Positions 1-8,530 of a DNA stretch of 58,101 bases are shown here, piece by piece. A model generated the notes under the pieces. That model did no database searches. It was not told the origin of the DNA and saw only the letters and a program-made list of their open reading frames with translations. This stretch comes from Fidelibacterota bacterium. Lineage in GTDB: Bacteria > Fidelibacterota > Fidelibacteria > Fidelibacterales > Fidelibacteraceae. The stretch spans positions 1-58,101 of the forward strand of contig JAQVTR010000007.1 in the NCBI GenBank assembly GCA_028699915.1, read 5' to 3'. The position numbers and the translations under genes were made by a program. Positions within the stretch are counted from its first letter, which is position 1, and each line of letters opens with the position of its first letter.

Positions 1-64
1 GGACCTTTCCGCTATGGATCTTTTTCAGCTGCGGGCAGCTGATCTCGTGCATGGCTTCCATCAT
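1..64 (-). CDS. purC: SAICAR synthetase, N-terminal fragment (runs off the window)
   Basis: The reverse strand begins with two adjacent ATG codons (62-64 and 59-61) and reads MMEAMHEISCPQLKKIHSGKV before the window ends. The K-x-I-x-SGKV stretch matches the start of phosphoribosylaminoimidazole-succinocarboxamide synthase, where it opens the first nucleotide-binding strand (usually followed by RD). A GGGAG Shine-Dalgarno lies 4-7 bases upstream of the two ATGs. The enzyme joins CAIR and aspartate in step 7 of purine synthesis, which fits its place after purM, purL, purQ and purH on the same strand. Only about 21 codons are visible, so the call rests on a short motif plus context. Confidence 0.72.
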   Translation of the reverse strand, partial: MMEAMHEISCPQLKKIHSGKV

Positions 65-99
65 ATTTCTCCCTATTTGACGTAATAACTGTTATTCGA

Positions 100-143
100 C
101 AGAATTACAGGATCAACTGGATTATCCCTGTAGACAGGATCAC
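100..143. repeat. CAGGAT-type intergenic repeat, copy downstream of the GxxExxY gene
   Basis: Short A/C/AGGAT words occur around 107-113, 121-128 and 131-142. ACAGG near 107 can pair with CCTGT near 126. The 13-mer tagacaggatcac at 131-143 recurs exactly near 27867, and the same vocabulary fills 27717-27905. The copy overlaps the last codons of the broken GxxExxY gene. Confidence 0.5.
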
Positions 144-536
144 TCGGCCTTGTTACAATTTCCCGGTAGTTTTCTGAGCTTTCGCCGGATGTCAACTTTT
201 GATTCGCCAAAATTGATCAGGAGTCCAAGATCCAGTCCGCTTGCATTCAGGTAATTGACAAGCTGCATCTCATGAAAGGGAAGGATATGATGTACGGATT
301 TAATTTCAATGACAATCTCGTTGCCGAGAATAAAGTCCGCTACAAAATCTCCGACATCAATACCTTCATACTCAACTTTGATCGGATACTGATACTTGAC
401 GTCAATCCCGTCAATTTTTTTCGAGCTCTAACAGCATACATTTTTCATAGACTTTTTCAAGATAAGCAAAGCCCATTTTGTTGTAGACCGTAAAAGCTGC
501 TCCAATGATCTCCCGAGTCACAGTTTCAAATAACAT
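140..536 (-). pseudogene. GxxExxY / PDDEXK_3-type protein, frameshifted
   Basis: On the minus strand an ATG at 536 with an AGGAGG Shine-Dalgarno six bases upstream starts MLFETVTREIIGAAFTVYNK, then MGFAYLEKVYEKC, the G-x-x-x-L-E-x-x-Y motif of GxxExxY proteins. The frame stops at a TGA just after a run of seven A (plus-strand T 415-421). Skipping one A restores a frame to the stop at 140-142 containing VADF, VIEIK and QLVNYL, which match the D, E-x-K and Q-x-x-x-Y positions of PD-(D/E)XK nuclease folds (Pfam PDDEXK_3). Repaired length is about 130 residues, usual for the family. The break may be a real mutation or a homopolymer read error. It sits between purH and purC and is flanked by CAGGAT repeats. 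The cellular role of the family is unknown. Confidence 0.75.
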
Positions 537-599
537 TTTCGTCCTCCTCAATGTTATTTTTATGTAATCTGACTTATTCCTTCATTTTTTCAAAAAACT

Positions 600-690
600 A
601 TCCGATTTATTCAATAAGCTATCCGGTTTATCCGGTGATCCCGTCTAATAATATTATCCCTATATCCTGTCAAAATCAACAAGAATCCCG
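600..690. repeat. CAGGAT-type repeat (inverted: ATCCTGT/ATCCGG) between purH and the GxxExxY gene
   Basis: The stretch contains atccggtttatccgg, a tatcctgtcaaaa word at 661-674 and two GATCCCGTC/GAATCCCGTC words. It is the reverse-oriented counterpart of the CAGGAT words on the other side of the GxxExxY gene. No open frame or clear hairpin terminator is present. Confidence 0.45.
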
Positions 691-2295
691 TCAATGTTTG
701 AAATGCCGGACCCCCGTAAAGATCATCGCCACCCCCAGTTCATCGGCACGGGCAATGACCTTTTCGTCGCTGATGGAGCCTCCGGGCTGGACGATACAGC
801 GGATGCCGGCGGCATGTGCGACCTCCACATTGTCCGGAAAGGGGAAGAATGCGTCGGAAACCAAAATGCTCTTTTCCATGATGTTACGGACATATGCTTC
901 AAGATCTTCCTTGCCGTCGAATTCCGCTTTCAGGTTTTCCCGGGCGCGGGCAATGCTGAGTTCGGTGGAGTTGAGCCGGTTCGGCTGGCCGCAGCCCATG
1001 CCCAGCAGCTGGCAATAGTCCTTTTCCGGGCGCCGGACAATACAGATGGCGTTTGATTTGAGCTGGCGAATGGTCTTAAGACCGAAATCCAGTAACTCGG
1101 GGTCTTGTGCCGTTTTGTTCCGGGTAACGGTCTCAACGCCGGATTTCAGTTTCAGGTCGCTATCCTGATACAGCAAAGCGTTATGCAAAAATTTCAGGTC
1201 TTTTTGGGGTGTCAGATAATGCGGATCAAAGATCACGATGCGCAGATTCTTATGGAATTTCAGGTACGCAAGGGCATCCGGACTGAAAGCGGGTGCCACT
1301 ACGATCTCGATGAATTTTCGCCGGGCACGTTCTTTGGCATTCAGTTCGAAGAATTCGACCGTTTCGCGCACAACCGTCGTATTGAAGGCGATCACGGATC
1401 CGAAAGCGGATACCGGGTCCCCGGCCCAGGCGTATTCCAGGACTTTGCGCTGATCATCGCCGCTGCAGAGGCCGCAGGGATTGGCATGCTTGATAACGGC
1501 GCAGGCGTGCTGACGCAGATCGCGCACCGATTCCAGAGCGGCGTACATGTCCGTTAGATTATTGTAAGACAGCTCCTTGCCGTGCAGGACCTGCATATCG
1601 TAATAGCTGTCCCGGGCTCCGCGCTGGCGCAGAAAAAAGGCGGTCTGATGAGAATTTTCACCGTAACGGAGCTTCTTTGCTTTTTCAAAGGCCGGGCGCA
1701 GGGATAATTCGCCCGCTTCCGCATCCATGCTGGTCGCGATCAGCGCATCGTAATCCGCAGTGTGGTTAAAGGTTTTACGCATCAGTGTAAAGCGGGTTGA
1801 TTCGCTGAGAGCACCGGCGTTCTCTTCCAGTTCCTGCAGCAGTGCGGCATAGTCGGCAGGATCGCTTACCGCAGCCACAAATTTATAATTTTTTGCCGCG
1901 GCGCGCAGCATGGTGGGTCCGCCGATATCGATATTCTCGATCAGCTCCGGCAATCCGGCGCCTTTGGCCCTGACCTTGTCAAAGGGATACAAATTGCAGA
2001 CGACCATATCGATGGGTGCGATATCGAGTTCCGCGGCTTCCGCCGCATCCTTTTCCCGGTCAAAAAGCAGGGCGGACTCGATCTGGAAGGAGATTGTCTT
2101 CATTCTGCCGCCGAAGGCTTCGGGATTGCCGGTGACGGTCTTGATATCCGTCACTGCAATGCCCGCATCTTCCAGCGCTTTCCTTGTGCCCCCGGTGGAA
2201 ATGATCTCGCAACCCTGCCGCTCCAGAGCGGCGGCAAGATCGATGATCCCGGTCTTGTCCCATACGCTGATCAGCGCCCGTCGAATTGTGATCAT
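691..2295 (-). CDS. purH: Bifunctional AICAR transformylase / IMP cyclohydrolase
   Basis: Catalyses the last two steps of de novo IMP synthesis: formylation of AICAR with 10-formyl-tetrahydrofolate, then ring closure. The N-terminal cyclohydrolase part (about residues 1-195) shows ISVWDKTG, STGGT and the NLYPF region. The transformylase part carries the catalytic KHANPCG near residue 270, GMGCGQPNR near 440, SDAFFPFPD near 490 and ends GVRHFKH. At 534 residues it is full length. Two in-frame ATGs lie at 2301 and 2295. The second is chosen because AAGGATG sits at proper spacing before it, whereas AAGG directly abuts the first. The stop of the upstream membrane-protein gene is about ten bases away, so the two are probably cotranscribed. 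Confidence 0.97.
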   Translation of the reverse strand: MITIRRALISVWDKTGIIDLAAALERQGCEIISTGGTRKALEDAGIAVTDIKTVTGNPEAFGGRMKTISFQIESALLFDREKDAAEAAELDIAPIDMVVCNLYPFDKVRAKGAGLPELIENIDIGGPTMLRAAAKNYKFVAAVSDPADYAALLQELEENAGALSESTRFTLMRKTFNHTADYDALIATSMDAEAGELSLRPAFEKAKKLRYGENSHQTAFFLRQRGARDSYYDMQVLHGKELSYNNLTDMYAALESVRDLRQHACAVIKHANPCGLCSGDDQRKVLEYAWAGDPVSAFGSVIAFNTTVVRETVEFFELNAKERARRKFIEIVVAPAFSPDALAYLKFHKNLRIVIFDPHYLTPQKDLKFLHNALLYQDSDLKLKSGVETVTRNKTAQDPELLDFGLKTIRQLKSNAICIVRRPEKDYCQLLGMGCGQPNRLNSTELSIARARENLKAEFDGKEDLEAYVRNIMEKSILVSDAFFPFPDNVEVAHAAGIRCIVQPGGSISDEKVIARADELGVAMIFTGVRHFKH

Positions 2296-2305
2296 GGTCA
2301 TCCTT

Positions 2306-3250
2306 TCATTTTTTGCGGACCATCAGTTGATCCATATAATAGATTTCTCCGTTCCCGCTCTTCGCGCGAAAAAAGGAATCTCCGCTGTAGCGGAAGTCCC
2401 CCAGACGCAGTACCGGGGAAAGGGAATATTTATAAAAATAATAGATCTTCGCTTTCTGCAGATCGCGAAATTGCAGCTCCTGCAGTATTTCAGCCCGGCT
2501 CTGCTTCGGTCCCGGCAAGCGGATCGTGATCTCGCTCACAAAATCCAGTTTTTTTAACGGTAAATATTCCGGATCGATGCGGTAATCATCCGGATCGACC
2601 GGCAGAAAACGGGCGCTGCTTTCGATATCCCCGGCTTTCAGGAACAGCGGCGCCTGATCCGCGGGAACGGCATGCTCCTTCCCCAGTCGTTCATAAAAGG
2701 AGCGGTATTCCCGGATCACGTGATCCAGATCCCGGGACAGTTTCAGGCTTTTGGGAATATCGCTGATCCAGAAAAGGCTCAACGCCGCCAGAATCATGCA
2801 TAGCGGGATGCGGATCTTTTTTGCTTGCGGATCGATGATCCAGATCAGCACAAAGAAGAGCATAAAAAAGAGCTGCGGCAGAATTCCCCAAAAAGCCTCC
2901 GCATACTGCTGATGTAGCAGGGCTTTGCCGAACTGCAGAAAAATGGGAATGCTGAAACCCAGCAGCGCGGGCATCCAAAGAGAAGCGGCAAATTGCAGAC
3001 GGCTGCCTTTCAGGAGCAGAAAAGCGATAAGAAGCAGGGCGCTGATCAGCAGCAGGATGACATCGACGGGCATGCGCGTGAATTCATAGGATATCCCGGC
3101 GGCTTTAAAGATCAGAGCGGAAAACAGAATACGCAGGGAAAGGTAAATCCCCAGGCCCAGCAGCAAGCGGACGATAAAGGTCCCTCCGTCCGAATAATAT
3201 TGCGAAATGCGGAGCCGCTGCCGTTTCCCTTTTTCAAGCGCAGTGGACAT
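2306..3250 (-). CDS. Hypothetical integral membrane protein inside the purine operon
   Basis: A 314-residue protein I do not recognise. About residues 25-180 hold four or five hydrophobic helices (around 25-50, 60-80, 88-108, 125-140 and 148-165). The remaining 130 residues are hydrophilic and mixed, containing a tyrosine-rich stretch (KIYYFYKYSL) near 275, and probably form one soluble domain. It begins two bases after the purQ stop and ends about ten bases before purH, so it is translated in step with purine enzymes. No purine-enzyme motif and no transporter signature is visible. A role in purine metabolism would be a guess from position alone. Confidence 0.8.
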   Translation of the reverse strand: MSTALEKGKRQRLRISQYYSDGGTFIVRLLLGLGIYLSLRILFSALIFKAAGISYEFTRMPVDVILLLISALLLIAFLLLKGSRLQFAASLWMPALLGFSIPIFLQFGKALLHQQYAEAFWGILPQLFFMLFFVLIWIIDPQAKKIRIPLCMILAALSLFWISDIPKSLKLSRDLDHVIREYRSFYERLGKEHAVPADQAPLFLKAGDIESSARFLPVDPDDYRIDPEYLPLKKLDFVSEITIRLPGPKQSRAEILQELQFRDLQKAKIYYFYKYSLSPVLRLGDFRYSGDSFFRAKSGNGEIYYMDQLMVRKK

Positions 3251-3252
3251 TT

Positions 3253-4080
3253 TTATTCCCGTGTTTTGCGGACCGTTCTGACAATGTTCCTAAAGACGGA
3301 CAGGCCCTGGCCGTCTTCGGAAAGGCCGGGGTTGCGACGTTTCTTTCGTGGCCAGGCAGGATGATTATAAAGGGAAAGATAGGCTTCCGGATGCGGCATC
3401 ATGCCCAGAATGTGACCTGTTGGATCACAGAGCCCCGCACAGTTCAGGTCCGAACCGTTGGGATTGGCGGGATAGGCAGAAGTGGGAGCATAATTTTCAT
3501 CGGCATAGCTCAGCACATTCATTTTTTTTGCCAGGATCGCGGCTTTGACCTTTTCGTCGGGGATCAGCAGCTTGCCTTCGCCGTGCCGGACAGGCAGATC
3601 GATCTGGTGCAGATCCGGGTCACTGAAAAAAGGCGTCGGATTTCCGGGTGCGATCAGACAGCGCACCCAGCGGTCCTCGAACTTTCCGGAATCATTGTGC
3701 GTCAAGGTCACTTCCTGCTCAAAATTTCCCTGCGTATTCGGCAGCAAGCCCATCTTTACCAGGGCTTGAAATCCATTGCAGATGCCAAGGATATACTTGT
3801 CATCGGCAAGAAATTGCCGGATATCGTCGATAAAATATCTGCCGCCGGACATTTTTTTGAATTTGAATTTGTTGGCAAGCACTTTTGCGGAACCGATATC
3901 ATCGCCAAAGGAAAAGCCGCCGGGAAAATTCAGGATATCGTAACGGTGAATGCTGTCCTTTTCCTGAAACAATGCGTTCAGATGTACAATGCTTGCTTCC
4001 GCACCGGCAAGCCGGTAAGCCGCCGCCATTTCTTCTTCGCAATTGATGCCAAAACCGGTTACGACCAGTGCTCTAACCAT
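3253..4080 (-). CDS. purQ: Phosphoribosylformylglycinamidine synthase, glutaminase subunit
   Basis: Class I glutamine amidotransferase that releases ammonia from glutamine for the PurL synthase. The nucleophile is Cys101 in GICNGFQ, and the rest of the triad is His230 and Glu232 in MMPHPEAY. NFPGGFSFGDD near residue 51 is the typical PurQ oxyanion region. At 275 residues it is longer than the roughly 225-residue Bacillus-type PurQ. The extra length includes a basic insert (RKKRR near 245) close to the C terminus. Its ATG overlaps the purL stop by eight bases, indicating translational coupling with its partner subunit. Confidence 0.96.
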   Translation of the reverse strand: MVRALVVTGFGINCEEEMAAAYRLAGAEASIVHLNALFQEKDSIHRYDILNFPGGFSFGDDIGSAKVLANKFKFKKMSGGRYFIDDIRQFLADDKYILGICNGFQALVKMGLLPNTQGNFEQEVTLTHNDSGKFEDRWVRCLIAPGNPTPFFSDPDLHQIDLPVRHGEGKLLIPDEKVKAAILAKKMNVLSYADENYAPTSAYPANPNGSDLNCAGLCDPTGHILGMMPHPEAYLSLYNHPAWPRKKRRNPGLSEDGQGLSVFRNIVRTVRKTRE

Positions 4081-7000
4081 GGATCTCCCCTTCCGCCACA
4101 GGTTTATTCAGTCCGTCGCGCCAGGCACGGAACAGTACCTCTGTTCCCAAATCGATGCACGCGCGACCGGAAACCCGGATACGTATGCGCATTTTCTGCG
4201 TAACGACCCCGATACGGCAGCAATCTTTGCCGAATATTTTTTCGACGGCGTCCGCATCTTGTGCTGCGCAGCTGATTACAAAGCGGGAATGCGATTCCGC
4301 GTACAATTCCGCATTCTCGCCGATGCCACTGTCGGGAATATCCAGATCGCAGCCCCATTGCCCGCCAAAGGCAGATTCCGTGAGGGCTGCCGCCAGTCCC
4401 CCGTCCGAAATATCGTGTGCCGAAGCCAGCAATCCCCGTTCCGTCGCGGACATCATCTTCAGATAGATGCGCCGGGCATCTTCTTTCCGGACCCGCGGCA
4501 CATTGGCGCCCAATTCTCCGAAAAGCGCATAAAATTCCGAGCCGCCCAGCTCGTTGTAGGTTCTGCCAATACGGTATACGATATCTCCCGCATGTTTAAA
4601 ATCGGAACTCACGGTCTTGCGGATATCCGGGATCCCGGCGGCCATGGAATACAGGATAGTCGGCGGGACCGATATCTTTACATCTCCCTTTTTGAAATCG
4701 TTCTTCATGCTGTCCTTGCCGGAGGTCATGGGAATGTTAAAGAAAGTGGCCATATCAAAAAGCGCTTCATTCATGCGCACCAGCTTGGCAAGCTTGAACT
4801 TGCCGTCCGGATTCTTCTCCGGATCATAGAGGGAATCCGGAACGCAAAAATTGTCGTTCACGCTCCAGAAGATCCCGTCTTTTACTTCCGGATCGGGCAG
4901 ACGTCCGCCAACGGCGATAATCTGGCGTACTGCTTCGTCAAAGGCTCCCGCGGACATCTCGTAGGGATCGATATCGCCGTAACGTGGCAGGATCCCGTTC
5001 GATACCGCTACGCCGCTGAAGTCATCGTGATAAAAACGCATAAGAGCCGCATCCTGAGGGGCATTGCCCTTATCGCCCATCAGCGGTTTGAGTACGGTCT
5101 TTCCCTTAACCTCGTGATCGTAAACCCGGATCACGCTTTCACGGGAACAGATATTCAAACTGCCCATCAGGCGCAGGAGAATACGGTTTTGGTCCTGCGA
5201 CGGCAGGACAGGTTCCGAAAGCTGCGGGGCTTGCCACTCGGCTTCCATAAATTTTTTGGGCACGGCTTCATGCAGAAAATCCAGTCCCAGAAAAGCAATG
5301 CAAGCCCCCTTGTAACGGATGTCCAGAAATCCCGTATCCGTAAAACACCCGATATCGCTGATCTCTACCTCGTAATCGTCCGCCATACGCAGCAGGGCTT
5401 CCAAATGGACGGGCTCCACCACAAAGCTCATGCGTTCCTGCGATTCCGAAACAAAGATCTCCCAGGGCTGCAGGCCCGGATATTTCAGGGGCGCTTTTTC
5501 CAGTTCCACGATGGCACCGCCGCTGATGCGCGCCAGTTCGCCGATGGAAGAAGACAAACCGCCGGCACCGTTGTCGGTCGAACATTTCAGCAGTCCTTCC
5601 CGGGCGGCGCTTTCCATAAAATCGGAGAGATTTTTCTGGGTAATGGGCGATCCGATCTGTACGGCGGAACGCGGGGAATGCTCGTCGATCTCCAGCGAGG
5701 AAAAAGTGGCGCCGTGAATACCGTCTTTCCCGATCCTGCCGCCTGCCATGACGATGCGGTCACCGGGATCGACCGGTTTTTCCCAGGAGGGACGCCCCTT
5801 GTATTCCAGCGGCATCAGGGCTGCGGTACCGCAATAGACCAGCGGTTTTCCGCGGTAGCGGTCATCAAAAACGATGGCCCCGTTCACGGTCGGGATGCCG
5901 GATTTGTTCCCGCCGTCCTGAATCCCTTTGATCACGCCGCTCATAATTCGCCGCGGATGCAGCTGACCTTCCAGCAGTGCTCCTTCATAAAAAGGCGATC
6001 CAAAACATAGTACGTTCGTATTGAAAAGACAGCGCCCACCGCCGACGCCGGTCCCCAGCGGATCGCGGTTCACACCCACAATGCCGGTCAGCGCACCGCC
6101 GTAGGGATCCAGGGCGGAGGGACTGTTGTGCGTCTCGACCTTCCAGATAAAAACGTTTTTATCGTCGATACGCACGACACCCGCATTATCGTTGAAAACT
6201 TTCAGGATCCAGTTATTGCCGGCTTTTTCAAAACGCTCCCGGATGATCGCGGTGGAACGGTAAATATAGGTCTTAAAAAGGGAATCGATCTCTTTTTCTT
6301 CGCCCGTATCCAGATCGCGGTAGTGGATCCGCGCATTGAATTCCTTGTGCTTGCAATGCTCGCTCCAGGTCTGTCCGATGACCTCCAGTTCGCAATCCGT
6401 AGGATTTTCAGGCAGCCCCTGCGCACGCCGCAGCAGTCCTGTCTTTTCGCATAGAAAATATTGCTTTACCGCCTGCATTTCATGCAGGTCCAGCGAAAGC
6501 AGCATTTCTTTGGAAAGTTTCTGTAAGGCGCTATCGTCAAGGTCAATGGGCACTTCCTTCGTGGTCACGGCGTTCCTGATCCTGACCTGCGGCAGATAAT
6601 CGATCCTGCCGTTGAAGATCCCGAATTCAAAGTGATTGATCAGCGGATTGCCAAGCAGTTCGCTGCCCAGCTTTTTCAGTTCTTCATCGCTGAGCGCCGC
6701 TTCGATATAATACAACTCGGCGCTAAAGATGAACTGCCCGTCCCCGGACCCGGAAATATTGAAATAATCGGCATAGGTTTTTTCCGCGGACACTCCTTCA
6801 TCATCCGTAACGCCCGGCAGTTTGGCAATATAAAGAAAACGGCGGAAGCGGCTGTCGTTGAAAAGCTTATCCATATAGCGTTCATGCAGCAACGTATCAC
6901 GCAAAGCCGCATCGGCATAAGCCCGGATCTCGGATGCGGGTAAAGCGCTCACGATGCTGAAAAGCTTTGACGAGCGCACCTTTCCGGTATCGATATCAAA

Positions 7001-7087
7001 AAAACGCGCCGCATTTTGCTCCAGGGACTTCCCCGGACCGTCCGCGAGTCCCGCTTTCATCATTAACTGTACCCGATATGTATTCAA
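4073..7087 (-). CDS. purL: Phosphoribosylformylglycinamidine synthase, large subunit with N-terminal PurS-like domains
   Basis: ATP-dependent synthase converting FGAR to FGAM, step 4 of purine synthesis. It has 1004 residues. The first 170 look like two PurS-like units: one near residues 4-75, and a second containing PGVTDDEG at 91-98. The linker then leads to the synthase signature QTWSEHCKHK at 239-248 with active-site His244. Two AIR-synthase-like halves follow, with ETHNSP, GVGGGR, DNGAGGLSS and HDISDGGL motifs. There is no glutaminase domain at the C terminus; the separate purQ supplies it. The likely start is a TTG at 7085-7087 with GAGGCGG just upstream; no nearer ATG fits the conserved N terminus. 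This is intermediate between Bacillus PurSQL and the fused 1300-residue form. Confidence 0.95.
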   Translation of the reverse strand: MNTYRVQLMMKAGLADGPGKSLEQNAARFFDIDTGKVRSSKLFSIVSALPASEIRAYADAALRDTLLHERYMDKLFNDSRFRRFLYIAKLPGVTDDEGVSAEKTYADYFNISGSGDGQFIFSAELYYIEAALSDEELKKLGSELLGNPLINHFEFGIFNGRIDYLPQVRIRNAVTTKEVPIDLDDSALQKLSKEMLLSLDLHEMQAVKQYFLCEKTGLLRRAQGLPENPTDCELEVIGQTWSEHCKHKEFNARIHYRDLDTGEEKEIDSLFKTYIYRSTAIIRERFEKAGNNWILKVFNDNAGVVRIDDKNVFIWKVETHNSPSALDPYGGALTGIVGVNRDPLGTGVGGGRCLFNTNVLCFGSPFYEGALLEGQLHPRRIMSGVIKGIQDGGNKSGIPTVNGAIVFDDRYRGKPLVYCGTAALMPLEYKGRPSWEKPVDPGDRIVMAGGRIGKDGIHGATFSSLEIDEHSPRSAVQIGSPITQKNLSDFMESAAREGLLKCSTDNGAGGLSSSIGELARISGGAIVELEKAPLKYPGLQPWEIFVSESQERMSFVVEPVHLEALLRMADDYEVEISDIGCFTDTGFLDIRYKGACIAFLGLDFLHEAVPKKFMEAEWQAPQLSEPVLPSQDQNRILLRLMGSLNICSRESVIRVYDHEVKGKTVLKPLMGDKGNAPQDAALMRFYHDDFSGVAVSNGILPRYGDIDPYEMSAGAFDEAVRQIIAVGGRLPDPEVKDGIFWSVNDNFCVPDSLYDPEKNPDGKFKLAKLVRMNEALFDMATFFNIPMTSGKDSMKNDFKKGDVKISVPPTILYSMAAGIPDIRKTVSSDFKHAGDIVYRIGRTYNELGGSEFYALFGELGANVPRVRKEDARRIYLKMMSATERGLLASAHDISDGGLAAALTESAFGGQWGCDLDIPDSGIGENAELYAESHSRFVISCAAQDADAVEKIFGKDCCRIGVVTQKMRIRIRVSGRACIDLGTEVLFRAWRDGLNKPVAEGEIHG

Positions 7088-7103
7088 AACCGCCTCGTGA
7101 TTT

Positions 7104-7160
7104 TTTATTTAAGATTCAAAATTTAAGATTTAAAATTCATCGTTCATCGTTTATCCTGTT
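7104..7160. repeat. AT-rich repeat between purM and purL
   Basis: Between the purM stop and the purL start lie two copies of tttaagatt (7108-7116 and 7122-7130, 14-base period), the partly inverted word taaaattca and a doubled tcatcgt. This low-complexity AT-rich stretch contrasts with its GC-richer neighbours. No terminator with a U-tract is evident, so purM and purL may still be cotranscribed. Confidence 0.5.
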
Positions 7161-7242
7161 TTCGTTCCTATCGTCACTTCGCACCTCCTTCGTCCCGACT
7201 TTTCAGGAACAGCGGCCGGCAGGCAGAGGCAAGAGTTCACCG

Positions 7243-8334
7243 TTATTTACCGCTTTTCAAAATATCCAGCACACAAGGTGCATTTCCCTTTGTATGGATG
7301 CGAATACCCGCTTCTTCACGGATTGAACCGCAGACCTTTGCCATATACTCCTGCTCCATTGCAAGATCCACCACCGCATCGGCTTCGTCGGCGGGAACGG
7401 TCAGCAGCATGCCGTTGCCCATATTCCAAATGCGGTAGGCCTGCTCTTCGGAAATATTGCCAAGCTTCTGCACATCCGTCATAAAGGGCTGAGGCTTAAA
7501 GATATCGCTGAGTTCTGCGCCGAGACCGCTGATTCTGAGAACCCGGTTAAAATTATCGGCCAGACCGCCGCCGGTAATATGCGCAATGCCTTTCAGATTA
7601 TAGCCGCTTCGCCGCAAAACGGCAATGAGCGGAGAATAGATCAGGGAAGGTGCCAGCAGAACCTCACCCCAGCTTTTGTCCTGGTAAGCTTGACGATGCC
7701 ATTCATCGCCGAAAGACTCCTGCATGATGCGGCGCAGCAGTGAGAAACCGTTGCTGCGGAAACCGCTGCTTTTCAGCGCGATCACCTTATCGCCGGGAAC
7801 AATACTGCGACCGTCAACCGGCGCAAGATCCGGGGGCAGGATGGCGATCCCGGTGGCGCACCAGTTGAAATGCATTCCCTCCCCGTAGCCGCCGATACGT
7901 TCACCCAGTTCGGCGATCTCTCCGCCGCTGACCACAATGTGCGCAAATGCCGCCGCATCGTGGAGTCCCCGCATCAGGCTGTCCACAACGGCAGGATCCA
8001 GATAATCCACATCCAGAATGTTGCTGAGGTTGACCGTCTCCATTCCGTTGCAGGCAAGGTCGTCCGCACACATGGCCACCAGATCGTAACCGAGCGTATC
8101 GTAAATGCGGCAGCGCTCGGCGATCTCGATCTTGCTGCCGATACCGTCAGAGGACACACCGATCTGCAGTCCCCGAAAGTTCATGATATTGGAAAACGCA
8201 GCTTCCAGGTCCAGGACCGGATTGCCTTCCCCGTCCGGACGATTGAAGAATGTTTTTTTTGCCCAGGAATAGGCGTTGCGGGAGCATTGATTCCCTAAAT
8301 CGATATCAATGCCGCTCTGAACAGTTTTGGACAT
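7243..8334 (-). CDS. purM: Phosphoribosylformylglycinamidine cyclo-ligase (AIR synthetase)
   Basis: Closes the imidazole ring of FGAM to give AIR, step 5 of purine synthesis. The 363 residues show the family marks: SSDGIGSK near residue 61, MCADDLACNG near 87, VSGGEIAELGERI near 135, GDKVIALKSSGFRSNG near 183, AHITGGGLADN near 252 and WNMGNGM near 305. The ATG at 8334 has GAGGATAG about eight bases upstream. It is the first visible gene of the minus-strand purine cluster. About 150 bases of AT-rich repeat separate it from purL, a larger gap than elsewhere in the cluster. Confidence 0.96.
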   Translation of the reverse strand: MSKTVQSGIDIDLGNQCSRNAYSWAKKTFFNRPDGEGNPVLDLEAAFSNIMNFRGLQIGVSSDGIGSKIEIAERCRIYDTLGYDLVAMCADDLACNGMETVNLSNILDVDYLDPAVVDSLMRGLHDAAAFAHIVVSGGEIAELGERIGGYGEGMHFNWCATGIAILPPDLAPVDGRSIVPGDKVIALKSSGFRSNGFSLLRRIMQESFGDEWHRQAYQDKSWGEVLLAPSLIYSPLIAVLRRSGYNLKGIAHITGGGLADNFNRVLRISGLGAELSDIFKPQPFMTDVQKLGNISEEQAYRIWNMGNGMLLTVPADEADAVVDLAMEQEYMAKVCGSIREEAGIRIHTKGNAPCVLDILKSGK

Positions 8335-8530
8335 AGAGCTATCCTCTTAATTTACAAACTTATAGATGTGTATTTTTAAATGTATCCCTACCACAAGCGA
8401 AACTTCGCTATTTTTTTAATCAGAAACAACGATTTTTCTCATAATTTCAGTCTGCTGTCTGTAACAATGATACGTTTAGATGCTGCATGCAAGATTGAAG
8501 ATGCTTTTCATCATCCGGACGCTTCACCCC

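Noticed and set aside
4043-6010. A 655-codon plus-strand open frame over purL
   Set aside because: It is antisense to well-conserved purL and purQ motifs, and its translation has no recognisable domain.
8396-8420. Hairpin AGCGA-AACT-TCGCT followed by a T-run
   Set aside because: The T-run is on the plus strand, but no plus-strand gene lies upstream, and on the minus strand there is no T-run.
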